DNA from: Desulfobacteraceae bacterium RAAP-1
GTDB lineage: Bacteria; Desulfobacterota; Desulfobacteria; Desulfobacterales; Desulfatirhabdiaceae
Assembly: GCA_001443525.1 (NCBI GenBank)
Contig: LKPX01000028.1
Span: 1-43,431 of the forward strand
Reading direction: 5' to 3'
DNA length: 43,431 nucleotides
The first letter of the stretch is position 1. Every line of letters starts with the position of its first letter. Below are positions 18,871 through 27,244 of this stretch, piece after piece. The notes below the pieces were generated by a model that was not told the DNA's origin, ran no database searches, and was given only the letters and a program-made list of their open reading frames with translations. A program made the translations under genes and the position numbers.

Positions 18871-20051
18871 GACCGGTAGTCCGCATTGATTCGTACATAG
18901 TCCACAGAAAAATCACAGGTCCATACCGATGACTGACAGCTACCGCTGTGAAGGTCCACAGTAATGACAAATTCAGGAAGTTTGAGAATCCGGGAGACTT
19001 CTTCTTCGACTGCAGCGCCTCTTCCGCCGCCTTCTGAAAACATCAGTACGTCATTAAAGCAAATATCGGTCCGGTCAGGGTCGAACGCAATGCCTGATCG
19101 TCCGGCGGCGGCCAGAATTCGGCCCCAGTTGGCGTCTTCGCCGAAAATAGCGGTTTTCACCAGGTTGGAATTGGCGACTGTGTTGGCAATCTGCCGGGCG
19201 TCGCTTTCGGCGGCTGCGCCTTTCACGCGGATTTCCACCAGTTTGGTGGCGCCCTCGCCGTCTTTGACCAGCATTTTGGCCAGAGTGATCAGAACGTCGT
19301 TCAGGATGCCCTGAAAAACGGCCTGGTCTTCAGCAGTGCGGATGACGCTGCCGGAAAGTCCGCTGGCCAGGATCAGGGCGGTGTCGTTGGTGCTGGTGTC
19401 GCCGTCAATGGTGATGCGGTTGAAGGACTGCTGCACCGATTCCAGAAGGCAGGCGTGAAGCTGATTCGCTGTGGCGCCGATATCCGTGCAGATAAAACAC
19501 AGAAGCGTTGCCATATTCGGCGCGATCATCCCGGCGCCTTTGGCGGTTCCGGTGATGGTGAACGGTATGCCGGCCAGCATTCCCTGCCGGGAAATCACCT
19601 TGGGGACGGTGTCCGTGGTCATGATGGCTTCGGCAAGCGTCATAAAGCCATCCGGTTTCAGCGAGGAGACCAGAGACGGCATGGCGCTGCGGACTTTCTC
19701 CACCGGTAGCGGCAAGCCGATAACGCCGGTGGAGGCCACCAGCACCAAATCTTCCGAAATGCCCAGAGCGGATGCAGCCAGGCGGGCTGTTTCTTTCGCG
19801 GCCTGCATTCCTGCCTCTCCAGCGCAGCAGTTGGCGTTGCCGCTGTTGACCACAATGGCCTGACAGAGACCGGAGCGGATGCGTTCCCGGTCCAGCATGA
19901 CGGGCGCCGCCTGAACCCGGTTCTGCGTAAAAACGCCCGCAGCGATGGCCGGCGTTCGGGATACAATCAGCCCTAAATCCTTGTTACCGTTTTTTTTAAG
20001 TCCGGCCGCCACTCCGGCCGCCTGAAATCCTTTGCACTGATGTGTTTCCAT
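18867..20051 (-). CDS. argJ: Glutamate N-acetyltransferase / amino-acid acetyltransferase ArgJ
   Basis: The 394-residue precursor begins METHQCKGFQAAG. This start has AGGACAGGA just upstream, while the ATG at 20069 lacks such a site. ArgJ moves the acetyl group from N-acetylornithine to glutamate, recycling acetyl in arginine synthesis; some forms also use acetyl-CoA. The self-cleavage site is visible as KGAGMIAPNMATLL, with cutting expected between A181 and T182 to give alpha and beta chains. STNDTALI follows in the beta chain. The gene begins inside the last 56 bases of the histidine-kinase gene in another frame and overlaps the pseudouridine-synthase gene by four bases. No other arginine gene is nearby. 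Confidence 0.94.
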   Translation of the reverse strand: METHQCKGFQAAGVAAGLKKNGNKDLGLIVSRTPAIAAGVFTQNRVQAAPVMLDRERIRSGLCQAIVVNSGNANCCAGEAGMQAAKETARLAASALGISEDLVLVASTGVIGLPLPVEKVRSAMPSLVSSLKPDGFMTLAEAIMTTDTVPKVISRQGMLAGIPFTITGTAKGAGMIAPNMATLLCFICTDIGATANQLHACLLESVQQSFNRITIDGDTSTNDTALILASGLSGSVIRTAEDQAVFQGILNDVLITLAKMLVKDGEGATKLVEIRVKGAAAESDARQIANTVANSNLVKTAIFGEDANWGRILAAAGRSGIAFDPDRTDICFNDVLMFSEGGGRGAAVEEEVSRILKLPEFVITVDLHSGSCQSSVWTCDFSVDYVRINADYRS

Positions 20052-21489
20052 GATCCTGTCCTTTTTCATTCAAATCTGAATTTTCCACGTGCTGCGCAGC
20101 GGCGAGGCGCACTGATACGGTAGAGCCCTTCCCGAGCTGACTCCGGATGGAAATGCTGCCGCCGTGCAGTTTCACGATGTCATCACAGATGCTCAGCCCC
20201 AGTCCGATGCCGTCGATTTTTTTGGAACGGGACTTATCCACACGGTAAAACCGGTCGCATACCCGATCCAGATCGTTTTCCGGTATGCCGACGCCGGTAT
20301 CCGTAATGTCGGTTGTCACCGCACCTTGTTCGCGCCGGAATGCAATGGCGATCTTTCCGGAAGTTACGTTGTATTTGATCGCATTGTCAATCAGGTTCAT
20401 AAACACTTCTAAAAGCGCAGCCCTGTCTCCGGAAACCATACAGGCTCCGGGCCTGATGTCGGGCAATTCTATTGCAATTGCCCTCTGCAAGGCAAGTGGT
20501 TTTAAAATTCTCAGAGCGTCGGAAATGACTTCGTTTAAATCCACAGGTTCAAATCGCAGTTCGACCTTGTCGGCTCCGAGCCGCGCCAGTGTGAGGAGTT
20601 TTTGCACCATATGCGACATCAGTTGCGAGGCTTCAAAAATGCCGGCCAGAACTTCCTGGTATTCCGCTGCGCTTCTCTGCTTTCTCAGGGTGATCTCACT
20701 CTGGCTTAAAATAACGGCCAAAGGGGTTCTGAGTTCATGAGAAACATCCGAAACAAACTGCTTCTGGCGGTTGAAGGATTTTTCAAGGCTGTCAAAGGTA
20801 TGGTTAAACGCTATGGCCAGGGACTTCAGTTCCGCCGGGATATGCGTCATCACTATCCGTTCCGAAAGATTGGATTCCGAAATACGGCTGATGGCGCGGG
20901 AGATGTCTTTGACGGGTTGCAGCCCTTTGCGGGCAATCAGAAATCCTCCGGATGAAGAGATCAGCATAATAATCAGACCGGCGACAGACAGAATGATCCG
21001 GTAGGATTTCAGCAGTCGCAGAGAGTCGCTGATGTCTTCGGCGCATTGAATGATCAGAATGTGATTTTTTTCAGGGCCGTCTTTTTCGCGGGAAATGCGA
21101 AAGTTGATCATCCGCGTTTTTTCCCCTTTGAATAAAAGGGGTTGAAATGTGACAGGGACCTTTTGCGGGGTATAAGGCAATTCAAGTGTACCAACGGATT
21201 CGGATTTTTCCAGGATGGCGCCGTCGGAAAGGCGTATCTGAAAAAAACTCTTCGATTTCTGTGAGTGATATTCCCACATCACATCATCTGAAAAATTGAA
21301 TTCCGACTCGTCGTCATTGTCCTGAACCAGGGTGGCCAGCGCCTTGCTGCGGGACATAAGGTCAGAGTCGATGGCATTGTAAATGATTTTGACCAGGCTG
21401 AAGTACAGCAGCACCCCAAAGGCGGACAGCACCGAAAAGAGCACCGCCATGTAGAACAGAACGATCTTTGCCTTGATGGAATTGGTCAT
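19996..21489 (-). CDS. Two-component sensor histidine kinase (CusS/OmpR-partner type)
   Basis: A 497-residue membrane kinase. TM1 is at about 8-33, a periplasmic sensor at about 35-163 and TM2 at about 164-186. A HAMP linker follows (about 187-240), then the HisKA domain with phospho-accepting H251 in SDVSHELRTPL and the HATPase domain with N368 (LIDNAIKYN), DTGVGIP and GIGLGLSI. The first base of its ATG is two bases after the last base of the response-regulator stop. The periplasmic part has no cysteine or histidine cluster that would betray a metal sensor. The tail after about residue 460 is not conserved, because this part overlaps the argJ start. It presumably controls the PepSY/ABC genes upstream. 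Confidence 0.92.
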   Translation of the reverse strand: MTNSIKAKIVLFYMAVLFSVLSAFGVLLYFSLVKIIYNAIDSDLMSRSKALATLVQDNDDESEFNFSDDVMWEYHSQKSKSFFQIRLSDGAILEKSESVGTLELPYTPQKVPVTFQPLLFKGEKTRMINFRISREKDGPEKNHILIIQCAEDISDSLRLLKSYRIILSVAGLIIMLISSSGGFLIARKGLQPVKDISRAISRISESNLSERIVMTHIPAELKSLAIAFNHTFDSLEKSFNRQKQFVSDVSHELRTPLAVILSQSEITLRKQRSAAEYQEVLAGIFEASQLMSHMVQKLLTLARLGADKVELRFEPVDLNEVISDALRILKPLALQRAIAIELPDIRPGACMVSGDRAALLEVFMNLIDNAIKYNVTSGKIAIAFRREQGAVTTDITDTGVGIPENDLDRVCDRFYRVDKSRSKKIDGIGLGLSICDDIVKLHGGSISIRSQLGKGSTVSVRLAAAQHVENSDLNEKGQDHGNTSVQRISGGRSGGRT

Positions 21490-21490
21490 A

Positions 21491-22159
21491 TCAATCTTTC
21501 AGCATATATCCGGCGCCTCGGACTGTCACAATGAGTTTCTGCTCGAAATCGCTGTCGATCTTGTTGCGAAGCCGGTTGATAAAAACGTCAATGACATTGC
21601 TGTCAAGGTCAAAATGATAATCGTAAAGGTGTTCGGTGAGTTCGGTTCGGCTCTGAACCTTGTTTTTATGAAGCGCCAGAAATTCCAGCAGCGCATATTC
21701 CCTGGCGGACAGCGGTATGAGGCTTCCCTGTCTTCGGACCTCGTGGGTGTCCATGGCCAGCACCAGGTCGGCGATCTCAATGGTGGATGTCCGAATTTCA
21801 GAGTTTCTGCGGAGCAGCGCCCGGATACGCGCAAGAAGTTCCTCAAAGAGAAACGGCTTGGTGAGGTAGTCGTCAGCGCCGCTGTCCAGCCCGGACACCT
21901 TGTCCATCACTGAATCCCTGGCTGTCAACAGCAGTACCGGTGTTTTGACGCCTGACTTGCGGATGGTCGTCAGGATGATCATGCCGTCCACAATGGGGAG
22001 CATGATATCCAGAACGATCAGGTCCGAAGGCTCGTTTTGCGCCATGAAAAGCCCATCTTCCCCATTATAGGCCACATCCACCGCATAGCCTTCCTCCTCC
22101 AGCCCCTTGTGGAGAATGTCTGCAAGCCGTTTTTCATCTTCGACGATCAGAATACGCAT
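21491..22159 (-). CDS. OmpR/PhoB-family response regulator
   Basis: A 222-residue regulator. The receiver domain (1-115) has acidic residues near 7-8, phospho-acceptor D51 (LIVLDIMLP), T79 (LLLTARD) and K101 (YLTKPF). The C-terminal winged helix (about 125-220) includes LSAREYALLEFLALHKNKV and the recognition region SNVIDVFINRLRNKID. The ATG at 22159 has GGAGG eight bases upstream; other in-frame starts farther up are less likely. It lies between the permease and the kinase genes, 20 bases after the first and almost touching the second, so all are probably one transcript. Likely targets are the promoter of this operon and other envelope genes. Confidence 0.93.
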   Translation of the reverse strand: MRILIVEDEKRLADILHKGLEEEGYAVDVAYNGEDGLFMAQNEPSDLIVLDIMLPIVDGMIILTTIRKSGVKTPVLLLTARDSVMDKVSGLDSGADDYLTKPFLFEELLARIRALLRRNSEIRTSTIEIADLVLAMDTHEVRRQGSLIPLSAREYALLEFLALHKNKVQSRTELTEHLYDYHFDLDSNVIDVFINRLRNKIDSDFEQKLIVTVRGAGYMLKD

Positions 22160-22179
22160 GAATGACGCCTCCATTGCGG

Positions 22180-24861
22180 TTACAGGTTTCGCAGCTCTTC
22201 CACGACAGGACGCCGGAATATGAGCTTCATTCCATAAACGGCGATAATGGTGGAAGCAGCGGCCGCTGTCGCCAGAAGCATCATATATCCCCAAGGGATG
22301 TAAAGATGTTCAGGCGGCGGATCGAAAACTCCGGTTAACACCTTGACCAGTATCTCCGCAATGCCGACGCCAAGCAAAGCGCCGGTCATGGCGCCTGCCA
22401 GAAGCATCAGCAGCGCCTCGCTCCAGATAAAAGCATCCATCTGACGGTGATCAGCCCCTAATGCTTCCAGGATGGCGAAATTCCGGCGGCGTTCCGAAAG
22501 ACCGATGGCCAGGATCAACCCTGTTGCGCCCATGACGAACACGACGGCAAACAGCAGCTCAATCCGGGTGAGGCCGCGCAGATTGATAAACGTCAGACCG
22601 GAGCTGATAGCGTGCTGGGCGGCGGTAATATCGGTTACCCGAACACCGGGAAGCGAGGCGACAATATTTCGGGCGCGGTTTGCCACCTGAACCGGATTGC
22701 CGCTGGTTCGAAGCAGGACAATTTCGCTGGCGTCGCTGCCTGTTTTCTGCGCCAGATATGCGGCGTTGACCACCAGAAACGAATCTCTGGGGGCAGTGGG
22801 AAATTCCCGCACCACGCCGATAAAACGAAACGGCGCCACATGATAATGATGATCTGCGGCGAACTGCACCCGAAGATTCAGCGTATCTCCGGGCTGAAGC
22901 TGAAAGTCATTCCGGGTTTCTTCCGCAACCAGCACGCCGTCCGGATGCTGTTCCAGCAAGGATAGCGATGCGCGGGCGTTTCCGCCTTCGAAAAATGCGT
23001 TCGACATATGGGTGGCGTCGCCGATATGACGCGGATCGATGCCATAGATGTCCTGAAGATCATGTCCTACGTAAGCGAAGCGGTGCATCATCGGCTGGGC
23101 GGCGGTAACGCCGGGCAGTGCTTCCAGCTCTGCAAGCCTGCCGCCGGGCGGCGATATCGTGAGGCCCGAAACCTGAACATCCGCGCCGTTGGTCAGTTCG
23201 GCGTCCACGCGGGACTGAACATTGTACGTGGTGTTGAAAATGGCGGTGGAAAGCGCAAAGGAAACCGCCAGCGCCACCAGAACAATGCCGCGGGTCATCG
23301 TGAAACGCTGCCGCACCAAAGTCGCAGCGACCGGATCCGAAAGGTTTCCGGCGATGGGATGCACAAGCCGCGACAGCGTGTTCCGGCCGTGCGAAAGAAA
23401 ACGTTCCCACAGACGGACGGACAGCAGCGCCCCGCCGATCCACAGAAAAAGCGGCGCGATAAACACCTCGTAATGAACCGAAATCTGAGGCGCTCCTTCC
23501 GGCGCCAGCACTACCTGATACCCGGAGCTGGCCGTGCGCCAGAATTCAATGCCTGCCAGAGCCAGTATGATAACATCCAGCCACATTTTCTGCCATAAAA
23601 AATCTCCGGTGCGCCGCATCAATGTTTTGGATGCGGCAACGGTATGATAGCGGGCCTGTTTCCATGCGGGCGCAACCATGGCGGCAATGGCCAATATCCA
23701 TCCTGCGATTGCCGCGCCGGCTGTCCAGCCCCAGATATTTCCATTTTCCGCCATGCCGGTGGATACAGCAATCAGAACAGCGGCGGCAACTCCCAGAAGA
23801 ATTCCACCCATGCCTGTGATGATGGCTTCCAGGGTTTCAATATGCAGCACCTGAGATATCGATGCGCCGCGGGTGCGCAGAAGCGCCTGCTCCCGAAGAC
23901 GATGCTGACTGCCGGAAGCCGCGACCGCAATTGTCAGCATCATGGCGAGTATGGCTCCCGGAAGTCCCAGAAACAGGAACAGCACCTTGGCGTAAAGGGC
24001 ATCCGCACGCGCCGCCGCCAGACGGGCAGCGAGATTGTCGCCCACCGCGACACTGCCGGCCAGCTGTGATTCCAGATGATGGGCCATTTGCGTGACCTCA
24101 GTACAGGCGTTATCCGGGTCCATCGATAGAGTACGGCCTATCCGGACATGATACTGAGTCCGGACCGTATCCGGACGCGCCGCAAGCTGGGGATCAAACA
24201 AGGCGCGCCACTGGGCGTCCGGCATCAGCAACACATTGTCCGGAGGCGCCTGGGGCGCTGTGCCGGCCGGCATGCCAATGGCCTGAAAGAGCGAATCCGC
24301 TGCCGGAAGATCGATGACGCCATCTATCCGGACCTGCACCGGAGGCAGTCCCATGCGCCGGATGGTAACAATATCACCTTCTTTGACATGGAGATTGGCG
24401 GCGGTTTGCTGTGCGATCAGAACGCCTTGCCTGGCGCCTGTCAGCCACCGGATTTCACGGGGAAAGGCCGATGCGTATGAGGTTCGGATTCCCAGAACCT
24501 TTCCGGGGCCGGTTGTCTGCACTGTACCGTTTGAGCTGGCCGAATCGGTTGCATTGCCTGAACCGGCTTCGAATCCGTCGGTATCGGCGTAACCGACCGG
24601 TTCCAGCACCGAGCATGATGTGGTTTCCTGAATGGCAGCCCGGACGGCGGCCATATCTGCACCGGAGGCTGTCAGGACCTGCCAGTCCACCGGTACGTCC
24701 GATATGGCGCGGCGGGTCATGACTTGAACGCTGGAGGTGACAAATATCCCCAGAGACGCCAGAAGAGCGACAGTCAGCGCGACGCCGGCCATGGTTTCCA
24801 GCAGACGTTCGGGGCGATGGGTCAAAACGCCTTTCAGCCATTTTGTCAAAAAAAACATCAT
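22180..24861 (-). CDS. Large FtsX/MacB-type ABC transporter permease
   Basis: An 893-residue inner-membrane protein with two permease modules in one chain. An N-terminal helix (about 18-42) is followed by a periplasmic MacB-like core (about 45-285) and several helices between about 290 and 475. A second copy follows: helix about 515-540, periplasmic part about 545-755, and three final helices (about 765-875) ending GMKLIFRRPVVEELRNL. Such permeases do not pass cargo through a pore; they transmit ATPase movement across the membrane, as in LolCDE, MacB and YbbAP. The ATG overlaps the stop of the ATPase gene upstream and has an AGGAGG just before it. The best analogues are lipoprotein or peptide handling systems; no substrate can be assigned. 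Confidence 0.9.
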   Translation of the reverse strand: MMFFLTKWLKGVLTHRPERLLETMAGVALTVALLASLGIFVTSSVQVMTRRAISDVPVDWQVLTASGADMAAVRAAIQETTSCSVLEPVGYADTDGFEAGSGNATDSASSNGTVQTTGPGKVLGIRTSYASAFPREIRWLTGARQGVLIAQQTAANLHVKEGDIVTIRRMGLPPVQVRIDGVIDLPAADSLFQAIGMPAGTAPQAPPDNVLLMPDAQWRALFDPQLAARPDTVRTQYHVRIGRTLSMDPDNACTEVTQMAHHLESQLAGSVAVGDNLAARLAAARADALYAKVLFLFLGLPGAILAMMLTIAVAASGSQHRLREQALLRTRGASISQVLHIETLEAIITGMGGILLGVAAAVLIAVSTGMAENGNIWGWTAGAAIAGWILAIAAMVAPAWKQARYHTVAASKTLMRRTGDFLWQKMWLDVIILALAGIEFWRTASSGYQVVLAPEGAPQISVHYEVFIAPLFLWIGGALLSVRLWERFLSHGRNTLSRLVHPIAGNLSDPVAATLVRQRFTMTRGIVLVALAVSFALSTAIFNTTYNVQSRVDAELTNGADVQVSGLTISPPGGRLAELEALPGVTAAQPMMHRFAYVGHDLQDIYGIDPRHIGDATHMSNAFFEGGNARASLSLLEQHPDGVLVAEETRNDFQLQPGDTLNLRVQFAADHHYHVAPFRFIGVVREFPTAPRDSFLVVNAAYLAQKTGSDASEIVLLRTSGNPVQVANRARNIVASLPGVRVTDITAAQHAISSGLTFINLRGLTRIELLFAVVFVMGATGLILAIGLSERRRNFAILEALGADHRQMDAFIWSEALLMLLAGAMTGALLGVGIAEILVKVLTGVFDPPPEHLYIPWGYMMLLATAAAASTIIAVYGMKLIFRRPVVEELRNL

Positions 24862-25514
24862 GCTTCCTCCTGTCCGTTGCGCCGGATATGCCAGACGGTC
24901 TGCATGCGGTCGGCGATTGCCGGATCATGGGTTGCCACCACAAGGGCGGCGCCGGAATATTCGATAGCGGCCAGCAGCACGTCCAGCAGGTGCTGGGCGG
25001 TGGGGTGGTCGAGCTGGCCTGTGGGTTCATCCGCCAGAATCAGTTTTGGCCGCGATGCCAGGGCCCTGGCGACGGCTACCCGCTGTGCCTGCCCGCCGGA
25101 CAGCTCTTCCGGAAACTTGTCTGCAATGGATATCAGTCCGATGTCATCGAGCGCTTTGACGGCGGCAGCCCGCGCTTCGACGGGGGCCACATTTCCGACA
25201 AGAAGCGGCAGCTCGACGTTTTCCACCGCGGTCAGCGGCGCCAGAAGCGAGGTCATCTGGAAGACCATGCCGATTTTCTGCGGCCTCAGATGCCTTGCAT
25301 CACCCAGCGCCGGCCATGAAATATGGCCGGATGTCGGCGCATCCAGCCCGCCCATGATATGCAGCAGGGTGGATTTGCCGCTGCCGGACGGTCCCATGAC
25401 CGCAATACGATCTCCGGGAAGTACGGCGCCCGTAAAGAACGCAATCACCGGAACCCGGGTTTTTCCCTGCATCCATACGCGCCCGACGGCGTCCATACGC
25501 ACCAGTTCATTCAT
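24858..25514 (-). CDS. ABC transporter ATPase, LolD/MacB-like (first of two)
   Basis: A 218-residue ATPase with all motifs intact: Walker A GPSGSGKST (41-49), Q-loop Q86 in VFQMTSLL, signature LSGGQAQRV (138-146), Walker B LILADEP (158-164) and the switch histidine in VATHDP. It belongs to the MacB/LolD group that works with FtsX-type permeases. Its stop overlaps the permease start (ATGA), and its start overlaps the stop of the other ATPase by eight bases, so production is tightly linked. With one double-module permease and two different ATPases, a heterodimeric ATPase pair is the simplest model. Confidence 0.92.
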   Translation of the reverse strand: MNELVRMDAVGRVWMQGKTRVPVIAFFTGAVLPGDRIAVMGPSGSGKSTLLHIMGGLDAPTSGHISWPALGDARHLRPQKIGMVFQMTSLLAPLTAVENVELPLLVGNVAPVEARAAAVKALDDIGLISIADKFPEELSGGQAQRVAVARALASRPKLILADEPTGQLDHPTAQHLLDVLLAAIEYSGAALVVATHDPAIADRMQTVWHIRRNGQEEA

Positions 25515-26172
25515 GGTTTACAACCCTCCCGTCATACAGATGCACTGTGCGGTCTGCATGCGCTGCCAGCGCATCGCTGTGCGTCACCACCAGCACCGCG
25601 CCGCCGTTGTTGCGGTAATCTTCCAGAAGCTGCAGCACCTGGATTTCAGTTTGAGCATCCACCTCTCCGGTAGGCTCATCGGCCAGCAAAATTCCGGGAT
25701 CAGCGGCCAGCGCTGTCGCCAGCGCCGCGCGCGAGGCTTCGCCGCCGGAAATGCGTGCAGGACGTTCGCGCCGGCGATGCGTTAGTCCCACCCGTTCTAT
25801 CAGCATATCCAGACGCTGTCGGTTCATCTTTCCGGCCAGAACCATCTGGAGCCGGACATTGTCTTCCACCGAAAGATGATCAAACAGGTTTCCGGACTGA
25901 AGCATAATCCCGATCCGCTGCGCCCGGATTCTGGCGCGCAGCGGTTCCGGCTGACGGTTGATGCGCTCTCCCATCACCGTCACACAGCCTCCATCCGGTT
26001 CATCAATACCGCAGAGACAGGCCAGCAGGGTGGACTTCCCGCTTCCGGAAGGCCCTTGAACCGCCACCATTTCCCCGGCATTCACATGAATACTGACCCC
26101 TCTGAGGGCCAGCGTTTCAGATACGTCGGTATGATAAAAGCGATAGATATCGACCGCCTCAAGTACTCTCAT
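25507..26172 (-). CDS. ABC transporter ATPase, LolD-like with altered signature (second of two)
   Basis: A 221-residue ATPase from the ATG at 26172, which has GGAG about six bases upstream. Walker A is GPSGSGKST (40-48), the Q-loop glutamine Q92 sits in MLQSGNLF, and Walker B is ILLADEPTGE (161-170). The signature reads ISGGEASRAALATAL, where LolD-type proteins have LSGGERQRVAIARAL: the core SGG is kept but the following RQR is changed to ASR. In heterodimeric ABC ATPases one of the two sites is often degenerate, so this may be the less active partner of the ATPase encoded just downstream. A single base separates it from the upstream secreted-protein gene. Confidence 0.9.
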   Translation of the reverse strand: MRVLEAVDIYRFYHTDVSETLALRGVSIHVNAGEMVAVQGPSGSGKSTLLACLCGIDEPDGGCVTVMGERINRQPEPLRARIRAQRIGIMLQSGNLFDHLSVEDNVRLQMVLAGKMNRQRLDMLIERVGLTHRRRERPARISGGEASRAALATALAADPGILLADEPTGEVDAQTEIQVLQLLEDYRNNGGAVLVVTHSDALAAHADRTVHLYDGRVVNHE

Positions 26173-26173
26173 A

Positions 26174-26797
26174 TCATCTCCATTTAAAACTCCGGGATAT
26201 GCGGCGCCACTGATCAACGTTATCGGCCCCAAGCGGCGCCCACAGGGTGAGTTCGGCCAGCTTGCCGTTCCTGTAATAGAAATATGCCGTGTTTTCGAGG
26301 CGCACCTGCTTGTTGACCACCGGATCCGGCTTGGAATTTGATTCATAAACCATTCGGATTACCGGTGATTTTGAAAGCGTGACGGCGTCAATGCGCTTGA
26401 TATGAACAGCCCGGCCTGTTTTCATCAGCGCCTCCGCCTGATTTTTACGGATGCTTTCAATGGTTGGCATACCAGCAGCGTCCGTGAGCGTGACCGAGAG
26501 GCCGTCGAACCTGTAGATGAAGGTGACACTGGCGCCGTTGACAGTGCGCGCCCAGCCTTCCGGGGTATCGAGTTCATAGGCGCTGGATGCGTATTTCACA
26601 AAGACCTGACTGTCCGGAATATCGCCCGGCGGATTTTTTTCAGGCGCCACCGCCGGTTCGGCGGCGCTGCTGCACAGCAGAATATGCTCCGGTGCGGCGG
26701 ATTTTTTAGCGGAAGATGTGTTGGCATATACCGTTCCGGTCAGAGCCGCAGTAAAGGTAAGCGCAGCGATAATGCACCATGATATTTTCTGTTTCAT
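26174..26797 (-). CDS. Secreted protein of unknown function linked to the ABC module
   Basis: A 207-residue protein from the ATG at 26797 with AAAGG about eight bases upstream. The first about 25 residues form a signal peptide (MKQKISWC, then IIAALTFTAALTG, ending VYA), so the product is periplasmic. The mature part has a low-complexity linker up to about 75. A compact domain follows, with YELDTPEGWARTVNG, FIYRFDGLSVTL and VNKQVRLENTAYFYYRNGKLAELTLWAP. The pattern recalls small PsbP/DcrB-like folds, but I cannot confirm a family. It lies one base before the ATPase gene and downstream of the PepSY gene, so it may be a substrate, chaperone or lipid/peptide-binding partner of the transporter. 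Confidence 0.75.
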   Translation of the reverse strand: MKQKISWCIIAALTFTAALTGTVYANTSSAKKSAAPEHILLCSSAAEPAVAPEKNPPGDIPDSQVFVKYASSAYELDTPEGWARTVNGASVTFIYRFDGLSVTLTDAAGMPTIESIRKNQAEALMKTGRAVHIKRIDAVTLSKSPVIRMVYESNSKPDPVVNKQVRLENTAYFYYRNGKLAELTLWAPLGADNVDQWRRISRSFKWR

Positions 26798-26821
26798 ACG
26801 AATGCCTTTCAGTGGTTTTTC

Positions 26822-26843
26822 CCCTCCCTGCAAACAGGGAGGG
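26822..26843 (-). other. GC-rich hairpin between the PepSY and secreted-protein genes
   Basis: CCCTCCCTG (26822-26830) and CAGGGAGGG (26835-26843) are perfect inverted repeats of nine bases with a four-base loop. On the minus strand the hairpin is followed by GAAAAACC rather than a run of T, so it does not look like a simple terminator. It starts about 27 bases after the PepSY stop and about 25 bases before the next start. It may protect or partly end the upstream message so that PepSY is made in excess. Confidence 0.7.
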
Positions 26844-26870
26844 AGGTAATTGGGCTTGGGTGAGGTGCGG

Positions 26871-27230
26871 TTAGTCACTGTCTTCGTGGCCGTTTTCGGA
26901 TTTTTCACCTTTCCGGTCATTCATGTCGTTACCGACTTTCAGAACCTTTCCGGAATCTGCATCCACCTTAACATCCACGACCTGGTTGTCCGGCTTTACG
27001 ATCTCAATTCCATAAACCGGGAGATTGTTCTCGTGTTCCAGCTCGGCGCGTGACGCCTTTCCTGGAACCGCCTGAAGCGCGGCGCTGACCGCGGCATCGA
27101 GGGTAATTTTCACCTGTTGCACAGAAGCGGCTTCATTTTTTTCGTCATGATGTTCTTTTGCAGCAAATGCGCCTCCTGTGATCAGGAGCGCCGCAGCGGC
27201 AATTCCGATAAACATGTTCAGTTTTTTCAT
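26871..27230 (-). CDS. Periplasmic PepSY-domain protein
   Basis: A 119-residue protein. The signal peptide is at 1-22 (MKKLNMFIGIAAAALLITGG, cut near AFA), then a charged linker rich in H, E and K. A single PepSY domain follows (about 38-105) with VKITLDAAVSAALQAVPGKA, LPVYGIEIVKPDNQVVDVKVDADSGKV and VLKVGND. PepSY domains occur in protease inhibitors and in stress sensors beside two-component systems. The ATG at 27230 follows an AGGAGG; a GTG nine bases earlier is not needed. It is the first gene of the ABC/two-component string. The tail is acidic (GEKSENGHEDSD). It may damp or sense a periplasmic activity handled by the transporter. Confidence 0.85.
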   Translation of the reverse strand: MKKLNMFIGIAAAALLITGGAFAAKEHHDEKNEAASVQQVKITLDAAVSAALQAVPGKASRAELEHENNLPVYGIEIVKPDNQVVDVKVDADSGKVLKVGNDMNDRKGEKSENGHEDSD

Positions 27231-27238
27231 GGTATTCA

Positions 27239-27244
27239 CCTCCT
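27239..27244 (-). promoter_or_regulatory. Strong ribosome binding site of the PepSY gene
   Basis: On the minus strand AGGAGG sits eight bases before the ATG at 27230, an almost perfect match to the anti-Shine-Dalgarno. It fixes the start codon and, with the hairpin downstream, points to high PepSY expression. Confidence 0.85.

Noticed and set aside
19996-20069. Frameshift or sequencing error at the kinase-argJ junction
   Set aside because: Both frames are open, both proteins have complete conserved domains and argJ has its own ribosome binding site; a true overlap explains it.
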